Of a stretch of DNA of 64,000 bases, positions 8,865 to 16,803 are shown one piece after another. The translations under genes and the position numbers were made by a program. Source of the stretch: Desulfomonile tiedjei DSM 6799 (GTDB lineage: Bacteria; Desulfobacterota; Desulfomonilia; Desulfomonilales; Desulfomonilaceae); contig NC_018025.1 in the NCBI RefSeq assembly GCF_000266945.1, forward strand, positions 6,142,001 to 6,206,000, given 5' to 3'. Position 1 is the first letter of the stretch, and each line of letters starts with the position of its first letter. The notes under the pieces were generated by a model. That model was not told the DNA's origin and did not search any database. It saw only the letters and a list, made by a program, of their open reading frames with translations.

Positions 8865-8880
8865 TGCAAATTTCGTGCCT
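8865..8880 (-). promoter_or_regulatory. Sigma-54 promoter-like site in front of the activator gene
   Basis: The minus strand reads AGGCACGAAATTTGCA. Apart from the first base this is a full match to TGGCAC-N5-TTGCA, with GG and GC 10 nt apart. Transcription would start near 8854, leaving a leader of about 165 nt before the activator ATG. It suggests that the activator controls its own synthesis. Confidence 0.55.
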
Positions 8881-9206
8881 CTCCCCAAAAAAATCACCGT
8901 GGGTTGTCAAATTTTCCCGCTCCTTCCTTGGCACGGGAAACAAGGACGACATCTCCCGGTTCGTTGATGACTTCCCTGCAGATTCATGGCTTTGTAAGGA
9001 AGCCGATAGGTCATTCATGTCTGAGGCTGTATTTTTCAGGCGTCGTATTGGGTCTCGGGGAGAATCCGTCAATGAGGATGTATCAAGAAAGTCGCTCCTC
9101 TGTGACGTTGCGGCGAAATTCCCCCCGAGAAGAAAGAGTTGTCAGGCATTCGGATCAATCCGTGGGGCTGAGTTCATCTCACCTCTAACGTTAGATCAGG
9201 ACTTTC
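8881..9206. other. Intergenic gap between stress protein and activator genes
   Basis: About 325 bases with no convincing gene, repeat or RNA. It would hold any upstream activator-binding sites for the sigma-54 site at 8865-8880, but no clear palindrome was found by eye. An open frame crosses the gap on the plus strand, but its product is low-complexity and resembles no family. Confidence 0.5.
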
Positions 9207-9653
9207 CTAATCTTGAGACTTAACGGTAAGCACAGGGCATTTGGCCATTCTAACCACATGCTCCGCAGTGCTTCCCACAAGCAAATGGCTCAGGCCGGTC
9301 CTGCCGTGAGTGCCCATTATGATCAGATCGACGGATTGTTCTTCTGCAAGTTTCAAGATTTCTTCGCCGGGGATGCCTTTTCTTGAAAACGTTTGAACAG
9401 CAGGCATCTGACGTTTGAATCTTTCACTAATTTCTCGCAACTGTTCTTCAGCTCTCTTTTCCACTGAATCAACTGCGTCGCCGTATACCGGAAGACCAAT
9501 CAACGCCGGATGTTGAAGAAATCTGATGTTGATGACATTGACGACCAGCAAGTCTGCTTCAAAGGTTCTAGCGTAGCTCAATGCAATTCTCCCGGCTCGT
9601 TCGCTGTTTTCGGAGAAATCTGAGCAATACAGGATTCTGTTTGGGGTCAACAT
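9207..9653 (-). CDS. Universal stress protein (UspA family)
   Basis: 148 residues, a single Usp domain of standard length. It has the N-terminal beta strand NRILYCSDFSENS and the C-terminal nucleotide-binding signature GTHGRTGLSHLLVGS (G-2x-G-9x-G-S type), so it is of the ATP-binding class. It is soluble and cytoplasmic. Usp proteins are often encoded near redox operons in sulfate reducers, and one occurs near the Desulfovibrio tmc locus as I recall it. It is not obviously co-transcribed with the activator gene, which lies 519 bases downstream. Confidence 0.92.
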   Translation of the reverse strand: MLTPNRILYCSDFSENSERAGRIALSYARTFEADLLVVNVINIRFLQHPALIGLPVYGDAVDSVEKRAEEQLREISERFKRQMPAVQTFSRKGIPGEEILKLAEEQSVDLIIMGTHGRTGLSHLLVGSTAEHVVRMAKCPVLTVKSQD

Positions 9654-10652
9654 TCGAATCTCCTTAAGTCGTAGATCGGTGATACCGAGTTAGAGTGTAC
9701 ACAAGGCAATCCAAAAAAATCAAAATGGTTTTCGAAGAAGCACTTCATTCTATTACCATCAAAGATGAAGAAGCGTAGTGTGAGGCGGACCCTTCTGTCA
9801 AGACAAAAAACAGTCTTTTTGTAGGCTTTCGAGTCGATCCTCTCTGGATTTTTCAGAGTGGGGTCCGAATTGCCTCATGCATCTAAACAACGATCTCTCT
9901 TGTTTATGGGAGTAACGTCCCATGGAAGACCCGGAAGATGTGAAGAGACGCCTTCGAGTGATCTTACGCAATCACGATGGTAAGAGGCGTGCCGTTTTCG
10001 TTGAACCTAACCAGAACATTTGAGTTGACTCACGGGTTGATAGTGAGTTACCTTGAGGAACACTACCACAGAGGCTTATTCAGAGATATGACCACAGCTT
10101 TGTCTGGTAAGGTCTTGTGGGAGACACATGGGAGCCTTTTTCCGAATAGGTGAAACGGTCCTCTAGACGGGACTTGAACCAAAGGACCTCGAAGAAAAGG
10201 ATACCGCAGCGTGAATCCCCTGAAATGAGATTTCTCGCGAGAACATTCTTTTCCGCCAGCAGCTCCCACAAAAATCATAGTTGGCTTATCGATTCATCAT
10301 ACCATGATGGAGACGTCGGAATGTCGAATAACCGTTGGACCGGAGATAGGAACCAAGCGGATATTCACCATCCTCCCTCTCACAAGTCGAATTGAGGCTT
10401 ATTGCCTGGATTCGTTCCGGTTCGGAAAGACCGACGACCCGGGACAAGAGAAGAAAGGTCCCCAAAAGAGCCTTACAAACGGGAAAGTCAGCGGAGTGAC
10501 GACATCGAATTTTTCCGTTTTAAGCGGCTGAATCGAAGTTGGACCCAGGGAACGCTTGGGTTGATATGTGGTGCGATTCATTGTTGCAGGAGATTGCATG
10601 ACATCGTTACTGCGAGTCACCCAAAGAAAAATCGAGTGAAAGGAGAGTCAGT
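9654..10652. other. Long intergenic region, about 1.0 kb
   Basis: A gap between the divergently oriented stress protein gene (minus) and the binding-protein gene (plus). Open frames here are short, overlap on both strands and have no recognisable domains. Small inverted repeats occur, for example CTCTG...CAGAG near 9841 and GGTCCT...AGGACC near 10157-10187, but none resembles a known RNA family. It probably contains the two divergent promoters. Confidence 0.45.
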
Positions 10653-11873
10653 ATGAAAAGATCATCCTTTTTGGCTATGATCATGCTGTTGATCCCAGTC
10701 TTTGCATTCGGTGACACTGTGAAAATCGGTCTGGCCCACGTCTTTTCCGGCCCCATGGCCACATTCGGAGAAGTGGCTGAACAAGGGGTGCGCCTTGCAG
10801 TCAAACGAGTAAACGAGAAGGGTGGATTGCTGGGACGAAACCTGGAAGTAATCAAGGCTGATACGGAAGCGAAGCCGGATGCAGGCCTGAAAGCAGTCGA
10901 AAGACTGGTTACAAAAGACCGGGTAGACGCAATAGTGGGAATAGTGTCAAGTGCCGTGGCGCTCAAGGTTACCCCTGAGATGGATCGGCTCAAGACACCA
11001 CTAATCATCACACATGCAATGGCTGACCAAGTTACTGGCTCCAAATGCAGTCCGTGGGTCTTTCGAATGACCTGGTCTACAAGAGAGGCGTTAAAGGGTG
11101 CAGCCCTGTTGGCAAAATCGGAACTTAAGTCTGACACATGGACCACTCTCGGTCCTGATTACGGGTTCGGCCAGGAGACATGGGATCTTTTTCAAAAGTA
11201 CCTTGGCGAACTTGGGCCCTATAAGTTTGTCAATCCTAACTTTTCCCCTATGGCAACCAAGGATTGGAAGCCGTATATCGAGAAGCTTAATGCCGCGGGA
11301 GCCAAAGGCGTTCTGGTCTCTTTGTGGGGAAACAACTTGCGAGACTTTATCAAGCAGGCCAACGCCGAGAAGTTCTTCGAAGGTAAGGACGTGATCTGTG
11401 TAGTGGGTGGAGGAGTCGAAGTATTCTGGGCCTTGGGATTCCTTGATATGCCTGTTGGTGTATGGTTCGGTACACCCTATTGGCAGGGAGCCAATGAGAG
11501 CCCCACCAATCGTGAATTCATTGCCGAGTACATGAACCTCTCTTCTTCGCAGGTTCCTCCGTCATATTCGGCTTATACAGCCTATGCTTCTGTGATCATG
11601 TACGCTGAGGCCGTCAAGAAGGCCGGCACAACCGACAAGACTTCAGTTGCAAAGGCGCTGGAGGGATTACGAGTTGAACTACCCGGAGGACCCACCACAT
11701 TCAGACCGGGCGATCACCAGGCTGTGTTCCCGTTGGTGTTCGGCAGATCGTCAGATCAAGCCTCAAGAAGCGGAAAGAGATATCGACGGCTGACCCCGTT
11801 GAAGATATTCCCCGGTGAAGATCTCTTGCCTAAGCCGGAGGACACCGGTTGCGTCATGAAATCGTTGAACTAG
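10653..11873 (+). CDS. Periplasmic binding protein of a Liv-type (branched-chain amino acid/amide) ABC transporter
   Basis: 406 residues, with AGGAGAG 7 nt before the ATG. A short signal peptide (1-20, ending AFA-type FAFGD) precedes a Peripla_BP_6 fold: VKIGLAHVFSGPMATFGE is the usual first strand and ligand loop, and GPDYGFGQ marks the hinge. No permease or ATPase gene is adjacent, so it is an orphan binding protein that would use a transporter encoded elsewhere, possibly the one at 44-47 kb. Its sequence differs clearly from the binding protein at 42666-43919. The ligand is unknown; the family binds amino acids, amides, urea and aromatic acids. Confidence 0.88.
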   Translation: MKRSSFLAMIMLLIPVFAFGDTVKIGLAHVFSGPMATFGEVAEQGVRLAVKRVNEKGGLLGRNLEVIKADTEAKPDAGLKAVERLVTKDRVDAIVGIVSSAVALKVTPEMDRLKTPLIITHAMADQVTGSKCSPWVFRMTWSTREALKGAALLAKSELKSDTWTTLGPDYGFGQETWDLFQKYLGELGPYKFVNPNFSPMATKDWKPYIEKLNAAGAKGVLVSLWGNNLRDFIKQANAEKFFEGKDVICVVGGGVEVFWALGFLDMPVGVWFGTPYWQGANESPTNREFIAEYMNLSSSQVPPSYSAYTAYASVIMYAEAVKKAGTTDKTSVAKALEGLRVELPGGPTTFRPGDHQAVFPLVFGRSSDQASRSGKRYRRLTPLKIFPGEDLLPKPEDTGCVMKSLN

Positions 11874-11979
11874 GATTTCATGCCGTTTCATAACAATTGC
11901 CATAATTAACGTCCGATTAAGGATAGGAGAATTGGTGGGTGCCGGCTTCCGGAAAGTGTCTCAAGACCGTATTGACGCT

Positions 11980-12135
11980 CAGAATCGTGCCACGAAATTC
12001 TCATTATCTTCCCTGCCTGAGTGTAGGGGCGGACCTGCGAGTCCGCCCAAATGAGGGCAGACACACGGGTCTGCCCCTACTCGGATGGCGAATCGTGGCA
12101 CGATGTTTTGCCCATTCATGAATTTTGAGACACTT
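11980..12135. repeat. GTAGGGGC palindromic repeat, copy 2
   Basis: The core at 12023-12080 begins GTAGGGGCGGACCTGCGAG and ends GGGTCTGCCCCTAC. It is nearly identical to the copy at 7108-7166, and the similarity continues for about 40-55 bases on each side. It lies in the gap between the convergent binding-protein and AIR-synthase-like genes. Shared tgagacac-type motifs at the edges suggest that the repeated unit is longer than the palindrome. Confidence 0.85.
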
Positions 12136-12317
12136 TCTTCATTGCCGGGAAGAAGGATGTCGTGCCACGACTTTTTTACATATACGACTTTTGAGACAGT
12201 TTCTGACACCCACGGCTACCGTCGGGTTGCCTCTTCAGGGCTGCATCGCATTCCATACGTAAGCAAACGGTTACTGTCACAGCAAGTTTTTTGTGGATTA
12301 TTCTCGATTCTTCATTA

Positions 12318-13328
12318 TCAATGTGCAGACTGTGGTTGATAGACAATACCGGTGATTCTGTCTTTCGTAAAATCAAAGAGGGTTTCCACGTCCGATCCCT
12401 GTACGATCGTGATTTTGGGTTCCTCAATTACTTTTCCGATTACTGCCGCGTTTATTTTCCTTTCATGAAAGAGCTCAATCACTTGATCGGAGTGACGGGG
12501 AGGAACGGACAAGATAAAGCCGAAACTTTGAAAAGAAAACAACCAGTCCGAGAAAGCGATTTCCAAGGGAGTCGGAATGGAATCGAGAATAATCTCAGCG
12601 CCTTTCCCCGAGTTTTCCATCATGATCGAGGCGGTACCCACAATACCTGCGTTGCTGACATCTTTTGCCGCATTTGCCCAATTCCTTTCCGAGATCATGG
12701 GCAGGCACTCCAGCCGATAGATCAGCTCCTGCGGACTCTTTCCGGAATTAGCGTCCCAACTGGTTACCGAATGACACCCGGCCTTGCCGCTAAGATCGAC
12801 TGCGAGAATCAGGTTATCTCCTGTTTGAGCTGTATAGCCATGCAGGACTTTGTGCGCCCAACCCAGAATAGCGACAGCTAAAGCGGGAGCTTCGGGAGCG
12901 GCATCCGGGTGCAGATGTCCGCCCAGCATAGGAACCTGCAATTTTTCGCAGCCCTTTCGGATGCCCTGGACTATCTTACGACGATGATCTTCATCTCCGC
13001 TGGCGAGTACGTTGACCATACCCAAAGGACGGCCGCCCATAGAATATATGTCGTTTACCGTAACCATTACCGAGGCTTTACCTGCCGCGTACGGCTCATT
13101 CATCAATAGCCTGGGCATGATTCCGTCAGCAGCAAACAGCAAGAAACCGTCTTTCCATGGAATTACCGCGGCATCATCGCCGAAATTAGGGGGTGCGAGC
13201 CCGGGTTGTCCTTTTAAGACCAATTCCGTAAAGACATCTTCAATGGGTTGCTTGCGAAGAAGTCCACTGTAATTGCGTATTCTATCAGCAAGGAGGGCGA
13301 TCGGTGTTTCTCTTGTCATGTGTTCCAT
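12318..13328 (-). CDS. AIR synthase-related (PurM-like) protein of the Nit1C/sll0787 type
   Basis: 336 residues with the PurM/ThiL/SelD fold. The N-terminal metal- and ATP-binding segment NFGDDAAVI and the later FAADGIM and VNDIYSMGGRPLGMVN motifs are typical of AIR-synthase-related proteins that bind ATP and Mg. It starts 20 nt after the radical SAM-GNAT gene and so is co-transcribed with it. In Nit1C clusters (nitrilase, radical SAM, GNAT, AIR-synthase-like, flavoprotein) this is the AIR-synthase-like member. In Pseudomonas the cluster is linked to cyanide/nitrile assimilation. The biochemical role of this subunit is unknown. An ATG three codons in (13319) is an alternative start. Confidence 0.75.
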   Translation of the reverse strand: MEHMTRETPIALLADRIRNYSGLLRKQPIEDVFTELVLKGQPGLAPPNFGDDAAVIPWKDGFLLFAADGIMPRLLMNEPYAAGKASVMVTVNDIYSMGGRPLGMVNVLASGDEDHRRKIVQGIRKGCEKLQVPMLGGHLHPDAAPEAPALAVAILGWAHKVLHGYTAQTGDNLILAVDLSGKAGCHSVTSWDANSGKSPQELIYRLECLPMISERNWANAAKDVSNAGIVGTASIMMENSGKGAEIILDSIPTPLEIAFSDWLFSFQSFGFILSVPPRHSDQVIELFHERKINAAVIGKVIEEPKITIVQGSDVETLFDFTKDRITGIVYQPQSAH

Positions 13329-13348
13329 CTTCTGTGGAGTTCGGTCGA

Positions 13349-14869
13349 TCAGACTCTGTCGAGATCCGCTTCCATGAGTCTATGGGGCTTACCATGGTAT
13401 ATCTCGACGGGTCCTATGGCTTTCCAGCCAAGCAGTGAGAAATAACGCACGTTCTGTTCTTGTATATGAGCGGTGAATCGTGTGCAACCTCGGTTCTTCA
13501 CGTAACGCATCGCTTCCTGGATCAGCAATGTTCCAACATGATTGTCCCTGTGTTTCTTCCGGACTGCAAGCCTTCCCCCAATCCACTGATTGGGGCCGCC
13601 TTTTTCGGGAAAGACTCGTACGGTCCCAAGAATCCGATCGTCATGTTCTACGATGATATGAGTGCTCGATGCATCATTCTCATCGAGGTCCGAGGTTTCA
13701 AAGAGACCCTGTTCCTTCACAAAAACATCGTTGCGAATTTGCAGGGCTACGGTAAGTTCGTCGTCGGTTACAATCGGCCGGGAGGTGAACTCTTTCCTCG
13801 TCTCCAGTTCATAAGCCTGCAAGGCAGAACATGCTCCGCATCGTACACAACCCGCCAAAGACCTCGCAGCAGAAAGACCTTTTTTTCTTAAAATTCCAGC
13901 AATGGAGGTGTACAAGCGCTTCATGGTTTCGTGGTTCGGCGTCTCGCAATCTTGCATCAATGAACCGGGTATTGGACGGAATGGCACGACGAATGGATAG
14001 ACTCCTCTATCTGCAAGAAACTCGCTTCCCTCAATTACAGAGTCTTCCTGTTCACCCAGACCCACAAGCAAAAAACTACTCACCTGGTTGAACCCGAAAA
14101 CGTCCACTGCCCAGTTCCAGGCTTTTTCATACCGTTCAAGACCGATAGCGGATTTCACGGGAGCTAACCTGGCGAGTACTCCCATGTCAAAACTTTCTAT
14201 ATGAATGCCTGCAGTATCCACTCCGGCTCTTTTCAGCTCATGGAGTCTGCTTGCATCGTCAGGTGGAAGAAACTGAGCATGGATAGGCAGATCGCAAACT
14301 TTCTTGATGGCCGTTGCGCATTTTCCGAGATAAGTAATTTCTTCTCCTGACGGGAGAAATGCTCCAGTAGTCAGAACGACGTGAGATGCCGAATCCAGCT
14401 CCATTGCTTTGTGGATTACTTCAGCCAATTGGGCGGGAGTTTTTATTCTTGTGGTCTGGGCGGCGGTCAGGGACAACTCTATGCCGCAGAATTGACATCT
14501 CTTGTCAGAATTCCAGTATATGCAAGTCTGACGGACCGTCGAAGCCACGCAATTCTTTCCGTGAAATAGGGCAATGCTGGAATAGGGTACCTGATCCTGC
14601 GTCTCATAGTCATAGAATCTGGGTCTTCGCTTGATCGTTGCGGGCAGGATCAACTCTCCGTTTTTCACAAGCCAGGATTCTCCGTCAAGTAAGCGTAAGG
14701 CGTACGGAGATCTTGATACAAAGTTGCCGCTGCAAGGCACATGAGCCGGAATGCCGTCGAGTATGATCGTACCGCCTTCCGCCGGTCCTGCTCCGACCTT
14801 TCTGTTTTGCGACTCTATGGCGACTTGAACCCCGAGGCTCTGGATTTCGGTTATTGTATGGGCAAGCAT
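13349..14869 (-). CDS. Fused radical SAM - GNAT protein of the Nit1C cluster type
   Basis: 506 residues with two modules. Residues about 95-370 are a radical SAM domain; its cluster cysteines C116, C125 and C128 have CX8CX2C spacing rather than CX3CX2C, and this module ends with CVRCGACSAL. Residues about 378-506 form a GNAT acetyltransferase fold with GGRLAVRKKHRDNHVG, the acetyl-CoA loop. In actinobacterial and cyanobacterial Nit1C loci these are, from memory, two separate genes (MSMEG_0568- and MSMEG_0567-like); here they are one polypeptide. It precedes the AIR-synthase-like gene in the same transcript. The reaction is unknown; the family is predicted to modify a small molecule that is handled by the nitrilase pathway. 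Confidence 0.75.
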   Translation of the reverse strand: MLAHTITEIQSLGVQVAIESQNRKVGAGPAEGGTIILDGIPAHVPCSGNFVSRSPYALRLLDGESWLVKNGELILPATIKRRPRFYDYETQDQVPYSSIALFHGKNCVASTVRQTCIYWNSDKRCQFCGIELSLTAAQTTRIKTPAQLAEVIHKAMELDSASHVVLTTGAFLPSGEEITYLGKCATAIKKVCDLPIHAQFLPPDDASRLHELKRAGVDTAGIHIESFDMGVLARLAPVKSAIGLERYEKAWNWAVDVFGFNQVSSFLLVGLGEQEDSVIEGSEFLADRGVYPFVVPFRPIPGSLMQDCETPNHETMKRLYTSIAGILRKKGLSAARSLAGCVRCGACSALQAYELETRKEFTSRPIVTDDELTVALQIRNDVFVKEQGLFETSDLDENDASSTHIIVEHDDRILGTVRVFPEKGGPNQWIGGRLAVRKKHRDNHVGTLLIQEAMRYVKNRGCTRFTAHIQEQNVRYFSLLGWKAIGPVEIYHGKPHRLMEADLDRV

Positions 14870-15011
14870 CTGTCTTTACCTCCGACTTGCGGAAACCTGA
14901 AAGCGCTGGAACCTGTAGGATGCGCTGACCAGTGGACTATTTTCTCTGTTCATCAATTAGGAATTCTGGCAATGGGTTTCTGGTCTCGTGACCACAGCCG
15001 ACGCCCATCGG

Positions 15012-15097
15012 TAGGGGCATCCCTTGTGGATGCCCAGTAGCGACCGGCCTCCGTGCCGGTCATTTCGGGAAGGGCAGGCACGAGACCTGCCCCTACT
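15012..15097. repeat. GTAGGGGC palindromic repeat, divergent copy 3
   Basis: It starts GGTAGGGGCATCCCTTGTGG, with an internal GGGCATCC/GGATGCCC hairpin. A middle hairpin GACCGGC/GCCGGTC follows, and it closes with GGGCAGGC/GCCTGCCCC-type arms ending ACCTGCCCCTAC. The architecture and termini resemble those at 7108-7166 and 12023-12080, but the internal sequence differs, so it is a related subtype. It occupies the roughly 360-bp gap between the radical SAM-GNAT gene and the ABC importer. Confidence 0.7.
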
Positions 15098-15227
15098 GAG
15101 GCTGTTCGCAATGCAAAGATCACATATGCCACTTTATGAACCGATGCTTTCAATTCGGATTTGAGCTAACGATATAACCCCTTTACAGAAAAGGCTCCCC
15201 GCTTTTTGCCTCGATTGCGAATCGGTA

Positions 15228-16013
15228 TCAGTTCCTGATGGGAGAATGGCTATTCCTCTCTTGTCTGAGGATTCCAATCACCTCTCGCCTGATATCGTTG
15301 GCTATTTTACTCGTCCGATCCCTCGGATGCGGAGCAGTGAGCTCGAATATCCGCAAGATTCTCGCCGGTCTTTTGGACAGAACGACAATCCGGTCACTCA
15401 AAAAGACTGACTCGTCAACATTGTGAGTGACGAATAAGATGGTGTCGTTTCGTTTCTGCCGCAAATCCATGAGAAATTCCTGCATATCGTTGCGAGTCTG
15501 GCTGTCAAGGGAGCCAAACGGCTCATCCATCAGAACCAATTTGGGATTCATGATGAGAGTGCGCGCTATCGCAACTCGCTGCTGCATGCCTCCGGAGAGC
15601 TGGCACGGATATCGATCTTCGAACCCTTGCATGCCGAACAAGTTAATATATTTCTCTGCGATTGTTCGTCTCTCCTCTTTGACCATTCCCATGATCTCGA
15701 GTCCAAACTCGATGTTCTCGCACATGGTTCTCCACGGGAATAAAGCGTATTGTTGGAAGACGAGCCCAATATCGTTAGAAGGCCTTAGTACCTCTTGTCC
15801 GTCCAATAGGACTTTGCCCTCGAAAGATTTCTCCAACCCCGAAACGATCCTTAACAGAGTAGATTTTCCGCATCCGCTGGGTCCGACGATGGAGACGAAC
15901 TCGCCTTGCTCTATCTGGAGATCGATAGAAGAGATGGCAGGGATTTTTGTGCCCTGTGCTGCATCGACGAAAATCTTTCCGAGTCCGATTAGTTCAAGAT
16001 GCACTGTTCTCAA
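15228..16013 (-). CDS. NitT/TauT-family ABC transporter ATP-binding protein
   Basis: 261 residues with one ABC domain: Walker A GPSGCGKST, Q-loop VFQQYALFPW, signature LSGGMQQRVAIAR, Walker B LVLMDEPFGSLD and H-loop VTHNV. It resembles SsuB/TauB/NrtD/CynD, which energise uptake of sulfonates, taurine, nitrate, cyanate and similar small organics. It is the last gene of a set of three (binding protein, permease, ATPase), 6 nt after the permease. The substrate cannot be told from the ATPase. Confidence 0.92.
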   Translation of the reverse strand: MRTVHLELIGLGKIFVDAAQGTKIPAISSIDLQIEQGEFVSIVGPSGCGKSTLLRIVSGLEKSFEGKVLLDGQEVLRPSNDIGLVFQQYALFPWRTMCENIEFGLEIMGMVKEERRTIAEKYINLFGMQGFEDRYPCQLSGGMQQRVAIARTLIMNPKLVLMDEPFGSLDSQTRNDMQEFLMDLRQKRNDTILFVTHNVDESVFLSDRIVVLSKRPARILRIFELTAPHPRDRTSKIANDIRREVIGILRQERNSHSPIRN

Positions 16014-16019
16014 CCACCT

Positions 16020-16781
16020 CTATACACATCTTCTGGTCTTGGATTCCCATGCTTTGAATAACCAGTCGATGATAAAACCAATCATACCGATAACCAACAT
16101 TCCCGCCAAGATCTGGTCGGGTCTTTGTATGTCGCGCGCGGTCATAATCATGAAACCCAAACCGTATCCGTCCTTGACCCCGGAAAATTCTGCAGCAACC
16201 AAAGTCATCCAGGCCACGCCCATTCCTACTCGCATGCCGACAAAAATGGACGGTAACGATGCGGGTACCAGTACTTTGAAAAAAATGTCCTTTTGGGTAG
16301 CGTTGAGTGTCCTGGCTGCGTCTATCAAAATTGGACTGACGGACAAAACGCCGGACGCGGTGTTCAGGAGGATAGGGAAAAATGCGCCAAGAAAAATTAT
16401 GAATGCTGCCGATCTCATCCCTATGCCCAGCCACACTATGGCAATGGGAATCCATGCAAGGGGCGGAATTGGGCGGATGACTTCGATAATTGGGCTAAAT
16501 ACTCGATGAAACCATGGAAACCAACCCATGAGCAGCCCCAAGGGGATGCCCAGAACGCAGGCTATTGAAAAGCCCCAGCCTACACGATAGAGGCTATACA
16601 GAATATGGTTATAAAGCAGATGACCCGGCGGCATCCCTGTAGTCAGGAGTGTCCCGAGGCCCTGCACGATCTCAATGGGCGACGGAAGAACGTAATTCGG
16701 AACAGTTCCAAGGGAACACAGGATTTGCCAAAGGCATAGCAGAAGCAGAACCGGAAGATAACGCCACATTATACATCTCAA
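16020..16781 (-). CDS. NitT/TauT-family ABC transporter permease
   Basis: 253 residues, about six membrane segments, BPD_transp_1 family. The EAA-type loop that docks the ATPase is visible near AARTLNATQKDIFFKVLVPA. It is related to SsuC/TauC. It lies 22 nt after the binding-protein gene and 6 nt before the ATPase gene. The ATG at residue 5 (MWRYLPVL) could be the true start. Confidence 0.9.
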   Translation of the reverse strand: MRCIMWRYLPVLLLLCLWQILCSLGTVPNYVLPSPIEIVQGLGTLLTTGMPPGHLLYNHILYSLYRVGWGFSIACVLGIPLGLLMGWFPWFHRVFSPIIEVIRPIPPLAWIPIAIVWLGIGMRSAAFIIFLGAFFPILLNTASGVLSVSPILIDAARTLNATQKDIFFKVLVPASLPSIFVGMRVGMGVAWMTLVAAEFSGVKDGYGLGFMIMTARDIQRPDQILAGMLVIGMIGFIIDWLFKAWESKTRRCV

Positions 16782-16803
16782 CTTCTCTGGAAGTCTCGAA
16801 CAC

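Noticed and set aside
8777-9223. Plus-strand open frame of 148 codons between the activator and stress protein genes
   Set aside because: No ribosome site, low-complexity product, overlaps the sigma-54 site region and the end of the stress protein gene; no recognisable family.
10160-10190. Possible tRNA T-arm (complement reads GGTTCAAGTCC)
   Set aside because: No acceptor, D-arm or anticodon stem can be folded around it and the flanking stem bases do not pair.
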